From G963668605 sp963793625 (GTDB lineage: Bacteria; Acidobacteriota; Terriglobia; Bryobacterales; Bryobacteraceae): a DNA stretch of 64,000 nt. Shown one piece after another: positions 40,673 through 50,525 of the stretch (the first letter of the stretch is position 1; each line of letters begins with the position of its first letter). The notes under the pieces are model-generated. The model did not search any database, had not been told where the DNA came from, and saw only the letters and a program-made list of their open reading frames with translations. The stretch is from positions 1 to 64,000 of the forward strand of contig CAWCAT010000028.1 in NCBI GenBank assembly GCA_963793625.1. The letters run 5' to 3'. A program made the position numbers and the translations under genes.

Positions 40673-42300
40673 TTATTGAATTTTATCACGCTTGGCTGGC
40701 CAGAGCCGCGCAAGGGGTCCGGCGGCCGCCCGCATCGCGAGATCCAACTCGTCCACGCGGAGCACCCGGCAGACTCCGTAGAACACCGCGAGACCGATCG
40801 GAATCGAGATCAAAAGATCCAGCAAACGTGCTCGTGGAGCCACTCCGAAAGCATTACTGATTGATCCACTGCTCAGCAAAACCACAACGCCCATGGCTGC
40901 GGAGGCCGCGCAGACCTTCACGAAAGTAGAGATTAAATTACGTCCATGAATGCCTCCGATGCGATTTCGAAGGATAACGAACAGCACAAGAAAGTTCGAT
41001 AGCGCCACGGTTGATGTCGCCAGCGCGAGTCCTGCGTGGCCAAAAGTGGTGCGCGTGACCATGACATACGACACACCGAAATTGATCAGGATGGACGAAA
41101 GACTCACCAGCATCGGCGTACGCGCATCCCGCAGCGTGTAAAACGCCGGCGTGAGCACCTTGAGCGCGGAATAGCCCGCAAGGCCGACCGCATAGCACGA
41201 GAGCGCAGCCGCAGTCTGCTGTGTATCGTACAACTCGAACATTGCCGGTCTGGTAGATCGCGCCGATCATCGACTGTCCTAGCACGATCAGTCCGATGGA
41301 GGACGGCACTGTCAGAAGGAAAACCATGCCTAGCGAGCGCGAAAGCGTGCGCCGGAATTCATCCATGTCGCCTGCGACTGCGCTACGCGTAATTGACGGG
41401 AGTGTCGCCGAGCCGATCGCCACGCCGAACAGGCCGAGCGGCAGTTGCAGAAATCGGAAGGCATAGCCGAGCCAACTGATGGGGCCATCCAATCCGCGAA
41501 CCGGGTCGACGATCTGCGAGGCGAAGTACGTATTCACCATCACGTTGACCTGCACGGCCGCGTTACCCAGGATCGCCGGGCCCATCATGCTGATGATGTG
41601 CCGCATTCCGGGATGCGACAAACTCGAACGTCGGGCGGAAAACAAATCCGTGGCGGCGCAGTACCGGCACCTGCACGAGCAATTGCAGCAGACCCCCCAT
41701 GACGACACCCCAGGCCATGCCCTCCAGTTGCGAAACGCCCAGCGCGGGCCCGAATACTAAATCCCAGAAGACAAACCGAAGCCGACTGAACCGAGGTTGA
41801 AGAAAGTCGATGAAAGGGCAGGCAGGAAGAAGGTGTGGCAGGCGTTCAATATCCCCATGACCTGAGCGGCAAGCGCGACCAGCAGCAGGAACGGGAACAT
41901 GATGCGCGTCAAAGTAACTGCGATCTCGAATTTCCCAGGCGTAGCCAAAAAGCCAGGCGCGAGCAGCCGCACAATCTGCGGACTGAAGATAATGCCGAGC
42001 AGACAAAGCGTGCCGACCACCAGTAAAATAGCAGTCGCGACAAGGTTGGCCAGTTCCGACGCTTCCTCTTTGCTCTTGGTGGCCAGGTATTCCGTAAAGG
42101 TGGGCACGAAGGCGGACGACAATGCCCCTTCCGCGAACAGATCTCGCGTCAGATTCGGAATGCGGAAACCGAGCAGGAACGCGTCATAGGACATGCCGCC
42201 GCCGAAACAGCTTGGCCATCATGCGTTCGCGCACGAGTCCTGTGATGCGACTGGCGAAAACGGCAGCCGCCATTACGCCGGCCGAGCGCGTTACGCTCAC
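40673..42300 (-). CDS. murJ: Lipid II flippase MurJ, frameshifted
   Basis: From the GTG at 42300 the start reads VTRSAGVMAAAVFASRITGL and VRERMMAKLF, joined near 42190 to MSYDAFLLGFRIPNLTRDLF and AEGALSSAFVPTFTEYL, the MurJ signature. Breaks near 41755, 41600 and 41245 separate the middle helices (SWLGYAFRFLQLPLGLFGVA) and the end (YSALKVLTPAFYTLRDARTP). MurJ moves lipid II across the inner membrane for peptidoglycan synthesis. The true start could lie slightly upstream, since an open frame with no common start codon precedes it. Confidence 0.88.
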
Positions 42301-42337
42301 CGATTGCGAAGGTCGATTGGGTGCGTTAGACAGACGA

Positions 42338-43717
42338 CTACTTCCCGTACTGCTCCAGGAAATGGGCAACGGTCTTCGTGCCTGTATAGAAGTTCTCCAC
42401 CTTGAACTTCTCGTTCGGGGAGTGGAGGCCATCATCGGGCAGCCCGAAACCCATCAGAATCGTTGGTATCCCGAGATGGTTGGCGAAATCACCGACGATC
42501 GGAATCGAGCCACCTGAGCGAATGAAGACGGTGTCGCGCCCCATTAATTCCTGGAACGCTTTGGCTGCGAACTGAATCGCAGGGTGCTCGGGGTTGACAA
42601 CCAAGCCTGGTCCGCCACTGAGCACACGCACTTCCGTCCTGATCCCAGTGGGTGTGTTCTTCACGACGAAGTCCTTGAACGCTGCGATGATTTTGTCGGG
42701 GTTTTGATCCGGCACCAGCCGTATGCTGACCTTGGCAACAGCCTTGGCCGGTATAACGGTTTTTGCGCCCGCGCCGGTGAACCCGCCGGCGATGCCGTGG
42801 ACTTCAAACGTGGGACGCGACCACACGCGCTCCAGAACCATACGATCTGACTCGCCCGTGAGACTGGTAGCACCCACTTCCTTTTCCAGGAAATCTTTTT
42901 CGCTAAAAGGAAGATTTTTCCAGCTCTGAATTTCCTTCGGCGACGGTTCGAGGACTTCGTCGTAAATGCCGGGGATCAGGAGTTTGCCGCCGGCGTCCTT
43001 GGCTTTGGAAAGCAATTCGATCAGGCCAAAGACCGGGTTTGGAGCAGCGCCGCCGTACAGACCAGAGTGCAGGTCGCGCGCCGGACCGTTGGCTTCCACC
43101 TCGAAATAGAGCAAGCCTCGCAGACCGATGCAGAGCGTAGGAACTCCTTCGGCATAGAGCGCGGTGTCGGACACGAGCGCAACGTCCGCCTTAAGCTTGG
43201 CCGGATTTTCCTTGACGTACTTTGCGATCGACGTGCCGCCGACTTCCTCTTCGCCTTCGACGATAAATTTCACGTTGACCGGCAACGTGCTGTGCGTGGC
43301 GAACAGGGCTTCGATAGCCTTGACATGCATGTACATCTGGCCCTTGTCGTCCACAGCGCCGCGGGCATACAGGTTGCCGTTGCGGATAGTGGGTTCGAAG
43401 GGCGGACTTTCCCAGAGTTCCAGCGGATCTGGCGGCTGTACATCGTAGTGGCCGTAACAAAGGACGGTCGGCTTGCCCGGCGCATGCAGCCAGTCGCCAT
43501 AGACCAGTGGATGCTTGGCCGTGGGTATGATCTCGATATTTTCGAGGCCCGCGGTTTTGAGAGCATCGGCGACAAACTCCGCCGCACGTTTCACGTCGTC
43601 GTTATTTTCAGGAGAGGTGCTGATGCTGGGGATCCGAATGAACTCCTTCAGTTCCTCAAGGAAGCGCTCCCGGTTCGAGCTTACGTAATTGTCGGTCGCT
43701 TGGGACATAGAGACCAT
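42338..43717 (-). CDS. M20-family dipeptidase
   Basis: An intact protein of about 459 residues; ATG 43717 or 43708 are both possible, and an upstream frame is open but would overlap the divergent gene's 5' region. Metal and catalytic motifs are complete: VLCYGHYDVQPPDP, ARGAVDDKGQMYMH, FIVEGEEEVGGTS with the glutamate pair, and VSDTALYAEGVPTLCIGLRG. The lid domain and FIRSGGSIPIVGDF follow, and the C-terminal histidine is in DDGLHSPNEKF. The enzyme splits dipeptides or short peptides in the cytoplasm with two zinc or manganese ions. Confidence 0.9.
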   Translation of the reverse strand: MVSMSQATDNYVSSNRERFLEELKEFIRIPSISTSPENNDDVKRAAEFVADALKTAGLENIEIIPTAKHPLVYGDWLHAPGKPTVLCYGHYDVQPPDPLELWESPPFEPTIRNGNLYARGAVDDKGQMYMHVKAIEALFATHSTLPVNVKFIVEGEEEVGGTSIAKYVKENPAKLKADVALVSDTALYAEGVPTLCIGLRGLLYFEVEANGPARDLHSGLYGGAAPNPVFGLIELLSKAKDAGGKLLIPGIYDEVLEPSPKEIQSWKNLPFSEKDFLEKEVGATSLTGESDRMVLERVWSRPTFEVHGIAGGFTGAGAKTVIPAKAVAKVSIRLVPDQNPDKIIAAFKDFVVKNTPTGIRTEVRVLSGGPGLVVNPEHPAIQFAAKAFQELMGRDTVFIRSGGSIPIVGDFANHLGIPTILMGFGLPDDGLHSPNEKFKVENFYTGTKTVAHFLEQYGK

Positions 43718-43752
43718 TGTAGCGGCTGCACGGTTCTTTGGTTCTATAGGTT

Positions 43753-44118
43753 GTGGACAATGGATCTGTGCCTGCACATACTCCTGGACAACTGCACACC
43801 TTGTTTTTGGAAGCCTTTAACACCGGGGATGTGGACGCCCTGGTAAACCTTTACGAGGCAAATGCGCTTTTGTATCTCGACGGCAAACCTCTGGTTGGAC
43901 ACGACGCGATCGGTTTGGCCTTTCGAGTACTGACCGAATCGCGCCCCGAGATGAATTTGGAAACGCGCGAGGTGATCGAATCGGAAGAAGGGCTGGCCGT
44001 CTTGCATGGTGCATGGACGCTTAGCACGGGGTCCAACGGGATGAGCACGGAAGTAGCACGCCGGCAGACGGACGGGGGTTGGTCATATGTAATCGATAGC
44101 CCGTACACGCCGAGCTAG
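43753..44118 (+). CDS. SnoaL/DUF4440-like NTF2-fold protein
   Basis: A 121-residue protein from a GTG start, divergent from the M20 gene with 35 bases between. The pattern is that of the NTF2-like superfamily: TLFLEAFNTGDVDALVNLYE at the N-terminal helix, ANALLYLDGKPLVGHDAIGL, then strands LETREVIESEEGLAVLHGAW and a final WSYVIDSPYT. Such proteins are small ketosteroid-isomerase-like enzymes or binding proteins. The substrate is unknown. Confidence 0.7.
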   Translation: MDNGSVPAHTPGQLHTLFLEAFNTGDVDALVNLYEANALLYLDGKPLVGHDAIGLAFRVLTESRPEMNLETREVIESEEGLAVLHGAWTLSTGSNGMSTEVARRQTDGGWSYVIDSPYTPS

Positions 44119-44854
44119 TTTTCTGAGAATCCGGGCAGTTCAAAACCTGCTTCAGCTTTGTAGCTTGCGGGCAGTAGCTGTGAGCCTTCCAGCCCAGTCC
44201 CGCTGCCAGCAGCAGAACGATAAGAAACGGGATCGCAGTGGAACGCAGCACTCCGCGCATCCAGCCGTGATGATCGTACTGTTTTTTGACTCGTGTGATC
44301 GCGGATGCAAAGGCAACTTGAGCCGCGGCCTCGGGCAAAATTTCGGGCGCGGCGTAGACCAGATAACCGCCCGCCAGAACGATCGCCAACACTACTGCGG
44401 CTAACAAAAGGACTATCTGCCAGCCGTCGTCGCCGAGGTCGAAGTCGAAACCGAGATCAAGCTTCGACGCGCTGGAAGCCTCGACAGAGCCGCCATCGCC
44501 CCACGAGTCGCTAGCACCCGCACCACCGGAATCGCCCCCGCCAAAGCGAACTGGAGCACCGCCTCCTGTGCCACCAGACAAATCGATGCCCCCGACGTTG
44601 ACATCCCCCAGATCGAAAGACGATCTGTCGCGGATGGAAACGTACCAGATCCAGACGCGCACGAGTCCAAGGAACACGAAATACGAACACAGAATCGCGA
44701 GCGGGTAGCGCAGGCGCAACGAGAGCACGCCTGATTCAAGTAGTCCCTTGCTGGCAAGGAGTCCAGCGGCGATCACCGCCAGCAGGATCAGTGCCATGTG
44801 GAAGCGCACCAGAAACCCGCGCGTGATGCTCTGCTTAAAGCTGACCGAGTTCAT
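44021..44854 (-). CDS. Membrane protein with glycine/serine-rich loop, unknown
   Basis: A 277-residue frame. Two N-terminal helices (ALILLAVIAAGLLASKGLLE; YPLAILCSYFVFLGLVRVWI) precede a disordered loop rich in glycine, serine and aspartate (GGGDSGGAGASDSWGDGG). Two further helices follow (IVLLLAAVVLAIVLAGGYLV; FLIVLLLAAGLGWKA). The last 30 or so residues overlap the 3' end of the convergent gene by 98 bases and look less natural, so a missed stop near 44120 is possible. It overlaps the DedA-like gene at its start by 20 bases. Function unknown. Confidence 0.55.
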   Translation of the reverse strand: MNSVSFKQSITRGFLVRFHMALILLAVIAAGLLASKGLLESGVLSLRLRYPLAILCSYFVFLGLVRVWIWYVSIRDRSSFDLGDVNVGGIDLSGGTGGGAPVRFGGGDSGGAGASDSWGDGGSVEASSASKLDLGFDFDLGDDGWQIVLLLAAVVLAIVLAGGYLVYAAPEILPEAAAQVAFASAITRVKKQYDHHGWMRGVLRSTAIPFLIVLLLAAGLGWKAHSYCPQATKLKQVLNCPDSQKTSSACTGYRLHMTNPRPSAGVLLPCSSRWTPC

Positions 44855-45431
44855 TAGCGCGCCGCCGCCTGTCGGATAACTTTACGAGTATATACAGTGC
44901 CAGGCCGAGAGCGAGCGCGAAAATCAAGATTTCTTTACTGTGCGATTTGAGCCACGCCCCGGAATGTTCGCCCAGTTGGACGCCGAGGTAGGCGAGTCCG
45001 AAATAACGTGGAATGCGCGCGGCGAGTAACACGAGAATGAACGAGCCGACATTAACACCGAATGCCCCTGCGCACAGCACGAACACTTTCAAAGGGAGCG
45101 GGATGGGCAGCAGCGCGGGGATGAAAACGGTGATCAGACCGTAGCGTAGAAACCACTCTTTGAAGCGTGCGCTTCGTCCTTCGGACGTGTAGCGGTCCAG
45201 GAATCGCTGCCCACCTTTGCGCGCAATATAGAACAGAATCACGCAGCCAATAACAGAGCCAACAGTCGCAAGCAACGCGCTGAGATAACCGCGTTCCGGA
45301 CCAAGCGCTGCAACGACAGTGACAAGGGCGTCAACGCCTCCGGGTATTGGGATTCCAGCAGAATCGATAATCGCGAGCAGCAGCACACCGGCCGGGCCCC
45401 ACGAGACAAGTGTCGCAGCGAGTGTTTTCAT
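44835..45431 (-). CDS. DedA/VTT-domain membrane protein
   Basis: An intact protein of 198 residues starting at ATG 45431, whose first base is the last base of the ligA stop. The VTT motif is visible: AIIDSAGIPIPGGVDALV near the start and the amphipathic re-entrant part RYGLITVFIPALLPIPLPLK, then LAARIPRYFGLAYLGVQLG. DedA-type proteins flip lipids or carry undecaprenyl phosphate. The C-terminal helix ends in a basic tail (SDRRRRANEL). Confidence 0.75.
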   Translation of the reverse strand: MKTLAATLVSWGPAGVLLLAIIDSAGIPIPGGVDALVTVVAALGPERGYLSALLATVGSVIGCVILFYIARKGGQRFLDRYTSEGRSARFKEWFLRYGLITVFIPALLPIPLPLKVFVLCAGAFGVNVGSFILVLLAARIPRYFGLAYLGVQLGEHSGAWLKSHSKEILIFALALGLALYILVKLSDRRRRANELGQL

Positions 45432-47422
45432 CAACCAATCATTTCGAGCAACTGCTTTTCGTCAATCACACGGACTTCGAGTTCGCGGGCCTTCTCGAGT
45501 TTAGATCCGGCTTCCTCACCGGCAACGACGTAGCTGGTCTTCTTGCTGACCGAACCGCTGACTTTGCCACCTGCGGCTTCGATCTGCACCTTGGCATCCT
45601 CGCGCGTGAGCGTTGGTAGCGTGCCGGTGAGCACGAATGTGTAACCCTTCAACGGACCGCCCGTGGCTTTCTTCTTTTCATGCGTGAACTGCAGGCCGGC
45701 TGTGCGCAGACGTTCGACCAGTTCCAAATTGTGCGGCTCATGGAAGAACCGTTTGATGCTGTGTGAAACCTTCGGCCCGACTTCTTCCGCACGCTGCAGG
45801 GTCTCTTCATCAGCTTGCCGGATTGCATCGAGATCCCCAAATGTCTCGGCTAGAATCGTGGCCGTGCGTTCCCCAACAAACGGAATTCCGAGCCCGTTCA
45901 ACACGCGCGGCAGCGGACGTTTCTTCGATTTCTCAATATTCAGCAAGATCTTGTCGGCGGATTTTTCGCCCATGCGATCCAGGGCCAGCAGCGCCTCTTT
46001 GGTGACTTTGAAATAAAGGTCGGCGACGTTTCGCACGAGCCCGCCGTCGACAAGCTGATCGACCAGCGCCGTGCCCATGCCGTCGATATCCATGACTCCG
46101 CGCGCGGCAAAGTGCAGCACGGATTCCTTTAAGCGCGCGGGACAATTCGTATTAATGCAACGGCGCGCCGCCTCGCCTTCTTCACGCACCACTTCTCCGC
46201 CGCAGATGGGACAGGCCGTGGGCATCACATAGGGACGACGGTCCGCGCCCTGCTTTTCGACTCGCAGCACTTTCGGAATCACATCACCGCTACGCTCGAC
46301 CACGACCGTGTCGCCGATCTGCAATCCAAGGCGTTCAATCTCATCTTCGTTATGCAGCGTGGCGCGACTGACCGTGACTCCGCCGACAACGATGGGCTTC
46401 AAAAAAGCGACGGGCGTCAGCGCTCCGGTGCGGCCCACAAACGCGTCGATGTTTTCAACCACGGTGACCTGCTGTCGCGCCGGATACTTGAACGCAATCG
46501 CCCAGCGCGGAGATTTCGAAGTCCAGCCGAGGCGGCGCTGCTGCGTGATGGAATCCACCTTCGCCACGACACCGTCAATCTCATACGGCAACCCGTCGCG
46601 GCGGCTCATCCCATTCCTGACAAAACGCGATTAGCTCGTCGATGTTTTGACAGACCCTGCGAAAGGGGTTCACCTTGAACTTCATCGATGCGAGCAATTC
46701 GAGCGATTCCCAGTGGCTGTCGAGGTGATAGTCGCCGTTCACCAGCAGGAAGTACGTAAAGAAGTCGAGCTGGCGCGAGGCCGTAATCGCGGGATCGAGC
46801 ACGCGCAACGAACCCAGCCGCGGAGTTACGCGGATTCGCGTACTGGCGCTTCCCTTCCCGATCGCATTCAGCGTTCAGGCGCTCGAAAGCAGCACGGTCC
46901 ATGATGACCTCGCCGCGTACTTCAAAGGACGGCAATTCCGTTTTTACGTGCAGAGGCAGCGAGCGGATCGTGCGGGCGTTTTCAGTAACGACTTCACCTG
47001 TCATACCATCGCCGCGCGTGATCGCCTGGGCAAGGCGGCCACTCTTGTAATGCGCCGCCATCGAGAGTCCGTCCATCTTCAATTCCGCGACATAGCGATA
47101 CGGCTCGCCATTGAGCAACTCGCGCACGCGCCGATCGAATTCGCGCAGTTCGCCTTCATTAAGCGCGTTGTCCAGACTGAGCATGGGCGCGGAGTGCGGC
47201 ATTTTGACAAAACCTTCGCGCGGCTTGCCGCCGACACGCTGCGTGGGCGAATCCGGATGTCAGCAGTTCCGGGTGTTTAGCCTCAAGCTCCTGCAGCTTG
47301 CGCATGCGCACGTCGTACTCGATGTCAGTGATTTCTGGCTGATCGAGCACGTAATAAAGGTATTCATGCCGGCGCAACTCAGTGCGCAGTTCTTCGACCT
47401 GCTGTTGGGGACTCTTGGACAT
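45431..47422 (-). CDS. ligA: NAD-dependent DNA ligase, frameshifted
   Basis: It starts SKSPQQQVEELRTELRRHEY with YYVLDQPEITDIEYD (domain Ia). A break near 47255 leads to HSAPMLSLDNALNEGELREF and the adenylation lysine in ELKMDGLSM. Breaks near 46830 and 46610 lead to LPYEIDGVVAKVDSITQQRR, the OB fold, the four-cysteine zinc finger (CPICGG, then CINTNCPARL), helix-hairpin-helix repeats (GLGIPFVGERTATILAETFG) and the BRCT domain (GYTFVLTGTLPTLTREDAK). It seals nicks in replication. Length after repair is about 664 residues, normal. Confidence 0.93.
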
Positions 47423-47431
47423 GGAACTATA

Positions 47432-48348
47432 ATGAGCGTATCTCTATTTACAAGAATACACACCTAATCTTTAACCCCGTGGCAGGAAGCATTCGCAGGC
47501 ATCCAGAGCGACTGGAGCGCAGCCTTGCGATTCTGCGCGATAACGGACACAACGTTACCGTGCACGCCACCACCGGTCCTGGCGACGCTACGGAGATTGC
47601 GCGGAAGTACGCCTTTGGGGATGCGGATCTGATCCTGGTTGCCGGGGGCGATGGCACTATCAATGAAGCGCTGAACGGGATGATCGGGAGTACGGTGCCC
47701 ATGGCTCCGCTGCCTGCCGGCACTGCGAATGTACTCTGCATGGAACTTGGATTGGGCAACCGTATGGAACGCGTTGCCGCACGAATTGATGCGCTCAAGC
47801 CAGTGCGCCTCTCAACAGGTCTGCTGCGAAACCAGTGTGGTTCGCGGCACTTTCTGCTCATGGGCGGGATTGGGCTGGACGCGCAGGTGGTCAACAATCT
47901 GCACGCGGGATTGAAGCGCGCGACAGGAAAGTTTGCCTATTGGGTAGCTGGTTTCGGCATGGTGGCGCGACGCCTTTCGGAACTCGATGTGGTGGTCAAT
48001 GGAACAACGACCCGCTGCAGTTTTGCGCTTGCGAGCCGGGTTCGGAATTATGGCGGCGATTTGACGATCGCACGCAATGCCAGCCTGCTCTGCAACGACT
48101 TCGAACTGGTGATGTTCGCGGGCCGCACGGCATTCCGCTACCTGCCCTATTTGACCGCGGTGCTGCTGCGCGCAGCGCACGTGCTGCCGGGTGTGACGAT
48201 TCTGCGGGGTCGCGAAATTGAATTGCGCGCCGTGGAGAGTGGTCCGGTGTACATCCAGATCGATGGAGAACTGGCCGGCACCTTGCCCGCACGCATAGAG
48301 ATTGTCGATGACGCTGTAACGCTGCTGATGCCCGCCGAATACGTGTAA
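47432..48348 (+). CDS. Diacylglycerol kinase-like lipid kinase (YegS/DagK family)
   Basis: The body from 47479 is intact and starts at the family position just after a readable HLIFNPVAG in the same frame. No ordinary start codon exists in that frame, so I join it by one shift to the ATG at 47432. The nucleotide motif VAGGDGTINEALNGMIGS is canonical, followed by PLPAGTANVLCMELGLG and GGIGLDAQVV. The last strand has YIQIDGELAGTLP. The enzyme phosphorylates a lipid such as diacylglycerol. It is divergent from ligA with only nine bases between the starts. Confidence 0.8.
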
Positions 48349-48387
48349 TAAAATACTAGTTTGACTTAATACCTCACAGGTGAACTC

Positions 48388-49482
48388 ATGCTTAAAATCA
48401 GATCCAAAGAAGAATGTCGTTGGGATGCAGTCAGTCTCGGTGAAGTGATGTTGCGGCTGGATCCAGGTGACGGCCGGATTCACACGACGCGCACGTTTCA
48501 GGTTTGGGAAGGCGGCGGAGAGTACAACGTCGCACGCGGTTTGAAACGCTGCTTCGGTATGCGTACTGCCGTTGTCACTGCGCTGGCCGACAACCCCGTG
48601 GGGCGTTTGGTGCAGGATCTGATTTACCAGGGTGGCGTGGATCAATCGCATCTGGTCTGGAGCAAGTACGACGGTGTAGGCCGGAGCGTGCGCAATGGAT
48701 TGAATTTTACTGAGCGCGGGTTCGGTGTGCGCGGCGCGGTGGGCTGTTCGGATCGTGGGCACACGGCCGTGTCGCAACTGCAACCCGGCCAAATTGACTG
48801 GGATGAGATTTTCGGTAAGGAAGGTTCGCGCTGGTTTCACACAGGTGGAATTTTTTGTGCTCTTTCGGAATCGACTCCGGCCGTCGCCAAGGAAGCCATG
48901 CAGGCCGCGCGCAAGTACGGGACGATCATCTCCTACGATCTCAACTACCGGCCCTCGCTGTGGAAAGCGATCGGCGGAGAAGCCCGCGCCAAGGAAGTGA
49001 ATCGCGAGTTGGCGCCGTATGTCGATGTGATGCTCGGCAACGAAGAGGACTTCACGGCTGCGCTCGGATTTCAGGTGGACGGGCTCGACAAGAACCTTTC
49101 CAAGCTAGACGTGAGCAATTTCAAGTGCATGATCCAGAAGGCAGTCGCGGCCTTTCCGAATTTCGGAGTTGTTGCGACTACGCTGCGGCATGCAAAGACC
49201 GCTTCGATCAACGATTGGGGCGCGGTCTGTTATCACGACGGCGAGTTTTTCGAGGCGCGCCAGCGCCCGAATGTCGAGATCTGGGATCGTGTCGGCGGTG
49301 GCGATTCGTTCGCTTCCGGTCTGATCTATGGCTTCCTTGAAAACAAGGGCGGACAGTACGCCGTGGATTGCGGTGCCGCGCACGGGGCACTCGCGATGAC
49401 TACACCAGGCGATACAACCATGGTTTCGCTGGCGGAAGTCGAAAAGGTGATGGGCGGCGGCGGCGCTCGTGTAGATCGCTAG
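48388..49482 (+). CDS. PfkB-family sugar kinase (KDG kinase-like)
   Basis: An intact 364-residue protein. The N-terminal motif is WDAVSLGEVMLRLDPGDGRI, then GGGEYNVARGLKRCFGMRTA and VVTALADNPVGRLVQDLI. The catalytic signature RVGGGDSFASGLIYGFL carries the base aspartate, with ALAMTTPGDTTMVSLAEVEK at the end. This type resembles 2-keto-3-deoxygluconate kinases, but residues deciding the sugar were not resolved. It follows the lipid kinase by 39 bases. Confidence 0.85.
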   Translation: MLKIRSKEECRWDAVSLGEVMLRLDPGDGRIHTTRTFQVWEGGGEYNVARGLKRCFGMRTAVVTALADNPVGRLVQDLIYQGGVDQSHLVWSKYDGVGRSVRNGLNFTERGFGVRGAVGCSDRGHTAVSQLQPGQIDWDEIFGKEGSRWFHTGGIFCALSESTPAVAKEAMQAARKYGTIISYDLNYRPSLWKAIGGEARAKEVNRELAPYVDVMLGNEEDFTAALGFQVDGLDKNLSKLDVSNFKCMIQKAVAAFPNFGVVATTLRHAKTASINDWGAVCYHDGEFFEARQRPNVEIWDRVGGGDSFASGLIYGFLENKGGQYAVDCGAAHGALAMTTPGDTTMVSLAEVEKVMGGGGARVDR

Positions 49483-50471
49483 CGTCGATTCGCCCGCTCT
49501 AGTTCGCTTAAATCGACGGTGAGGCGCGCTGTCGCTCGCTCAGGATTCTTCTCGCGCAACTGGCGCGCCAGCTTTTCCATGCGTTTTGCTTCGCTCTTGC
49601 GTTTCATAGTGCGGAGCGCCTGGGCATATTGCGCGGCCGCAGATGCAGCCAGCGGATGCTCCGGACCAAGGGTGTTCAGCGCCTCCTGCAACGCTTTGTC
49701 GTAATATTTTGACGCGTCGTCAAAGCGTTTCGTCAGGCAATAAATAGCACCCACGTTCAGGTTGGATTTGACCACCATCAGCGCATCATTCTGGAAGCTG
49801 GTCGCTTCGAGAGAGAGTATACGCGTGAAAGCTTCCAGTGCCTTATCCAACCTTCCGGTTTTTGAATAAATCACGCCGAGATTGTTTAACAGCGCTATTA
49901 AGTCCGTTCGGTCCGAATCGGGATTCTTCCCCCAAAGTGCGAGAGCCCTGACAAAATAGTTTTCAGCCTCGACAAATTCGTGGCGTTGGAAGTGGATTGT
50001 GCCGAGGTTGTTCCAGGAGCGGGCGATCTCAGGATGATCAGCTGGCAAGGCTGTCAGGCGGGCTTGATACTTGGCATAGAGTTGTACGGCTAACTCGTGG
50101 CGGTTTTCATCGAGATAGAGCACCGCGAGATTATTGACGACCGCTACCTGATCCTCCATGCGCGTCGGTTTGTGCTGGTCCCAGAACTCGAGTGCACGTT
50201 TGAAGAAACGCTCGGCTTCAAAGTGCTTGCCAAGATCGTAGTAGAACGCGCCCAGTTCATGATTGATTCCGCCGACCCAGTGATCCGTGGGAGCGTTGCG
50301 CTCGGCCTCAATCCAGAGGTCAAGCAGAACGCGTTCGGCTTCCCCATACTTGCGATCATTCTTGAGCTTGGAAAAATGCGCCAGCGACTCACGCCACTCC
50401 GAGTGAAGCTGCGCGAACACGGTGGGCACTGCCCAGAACAGCGCCACAAGAACAACACTGATTCTGCTCAC
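49479..50471 (-). CDS. Exported TPR protein (paralogue E)
   Basis: The GTG at 50471 behind GGAG gives a signal peptide (SRISVVLVALFWAVPTVFAQ) that lines up with paralogue C. The longer open frame upstream (to 50522) aligns with the untranslated region of paralogue D, so I reject it. The mature part is TPR-like throughout: KLKNDRKYGEAERVLLDLWI, GGINHELGAFYYDLGKHFEA, RSWNNLGTIHFQRHEFVEAE, NNLGVIYSKTGRLDKALEAF. The family end is PEHPLAASAAAQYAQALRTM, then LSELERANRR. It overlaps the PfkB gene end by four bases. Function unknown; protein binding in the periplasm is likely. Confidence 0.78.
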   Translation of the reverse strand: MSRISVVLVALFWAVPTVFAQLHSEWRESLAHFSKLKNDRKYGEAERVLLDLWIEAERNAPTDHWVGGINHELGAFYYDLGKHFEAERFFKRALEFWDQHKPTRMEDQVAVVNNLAVLYLDENRHELAVQLYAKYQARLTALPADHPEIARSWNNLGTIHFQRHEFVEAENYFVRALALWGKNPDSDRTDLIALLNNLGVIYSKTGRLDKALEAFTRILSLEATSFQNDALMVVKSNLNVGAIYCLTKRFDDASKYYDKALQEALNTLGPEHPLAASAAAQYAQALRTMKRKSEAKRMEKLARQLREKNPERATARLTVDLSELERANRR

Positions 50472-50525
50472 ACCAGCTCCGACAGTTGAACTCAGATTAA
50501 GCGGAATTCCTAGTACGATCAAGGT

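Noticed and set aside
47812..48840. A 342-residue open frame on the minus strand opposite the lipid and sugar kinase genes
   Set aside because: It runs antisense to two intact genes with clear family motifs; its sequence shows no domain and is histidine/glutamine-rich as expected from an antisense frame.
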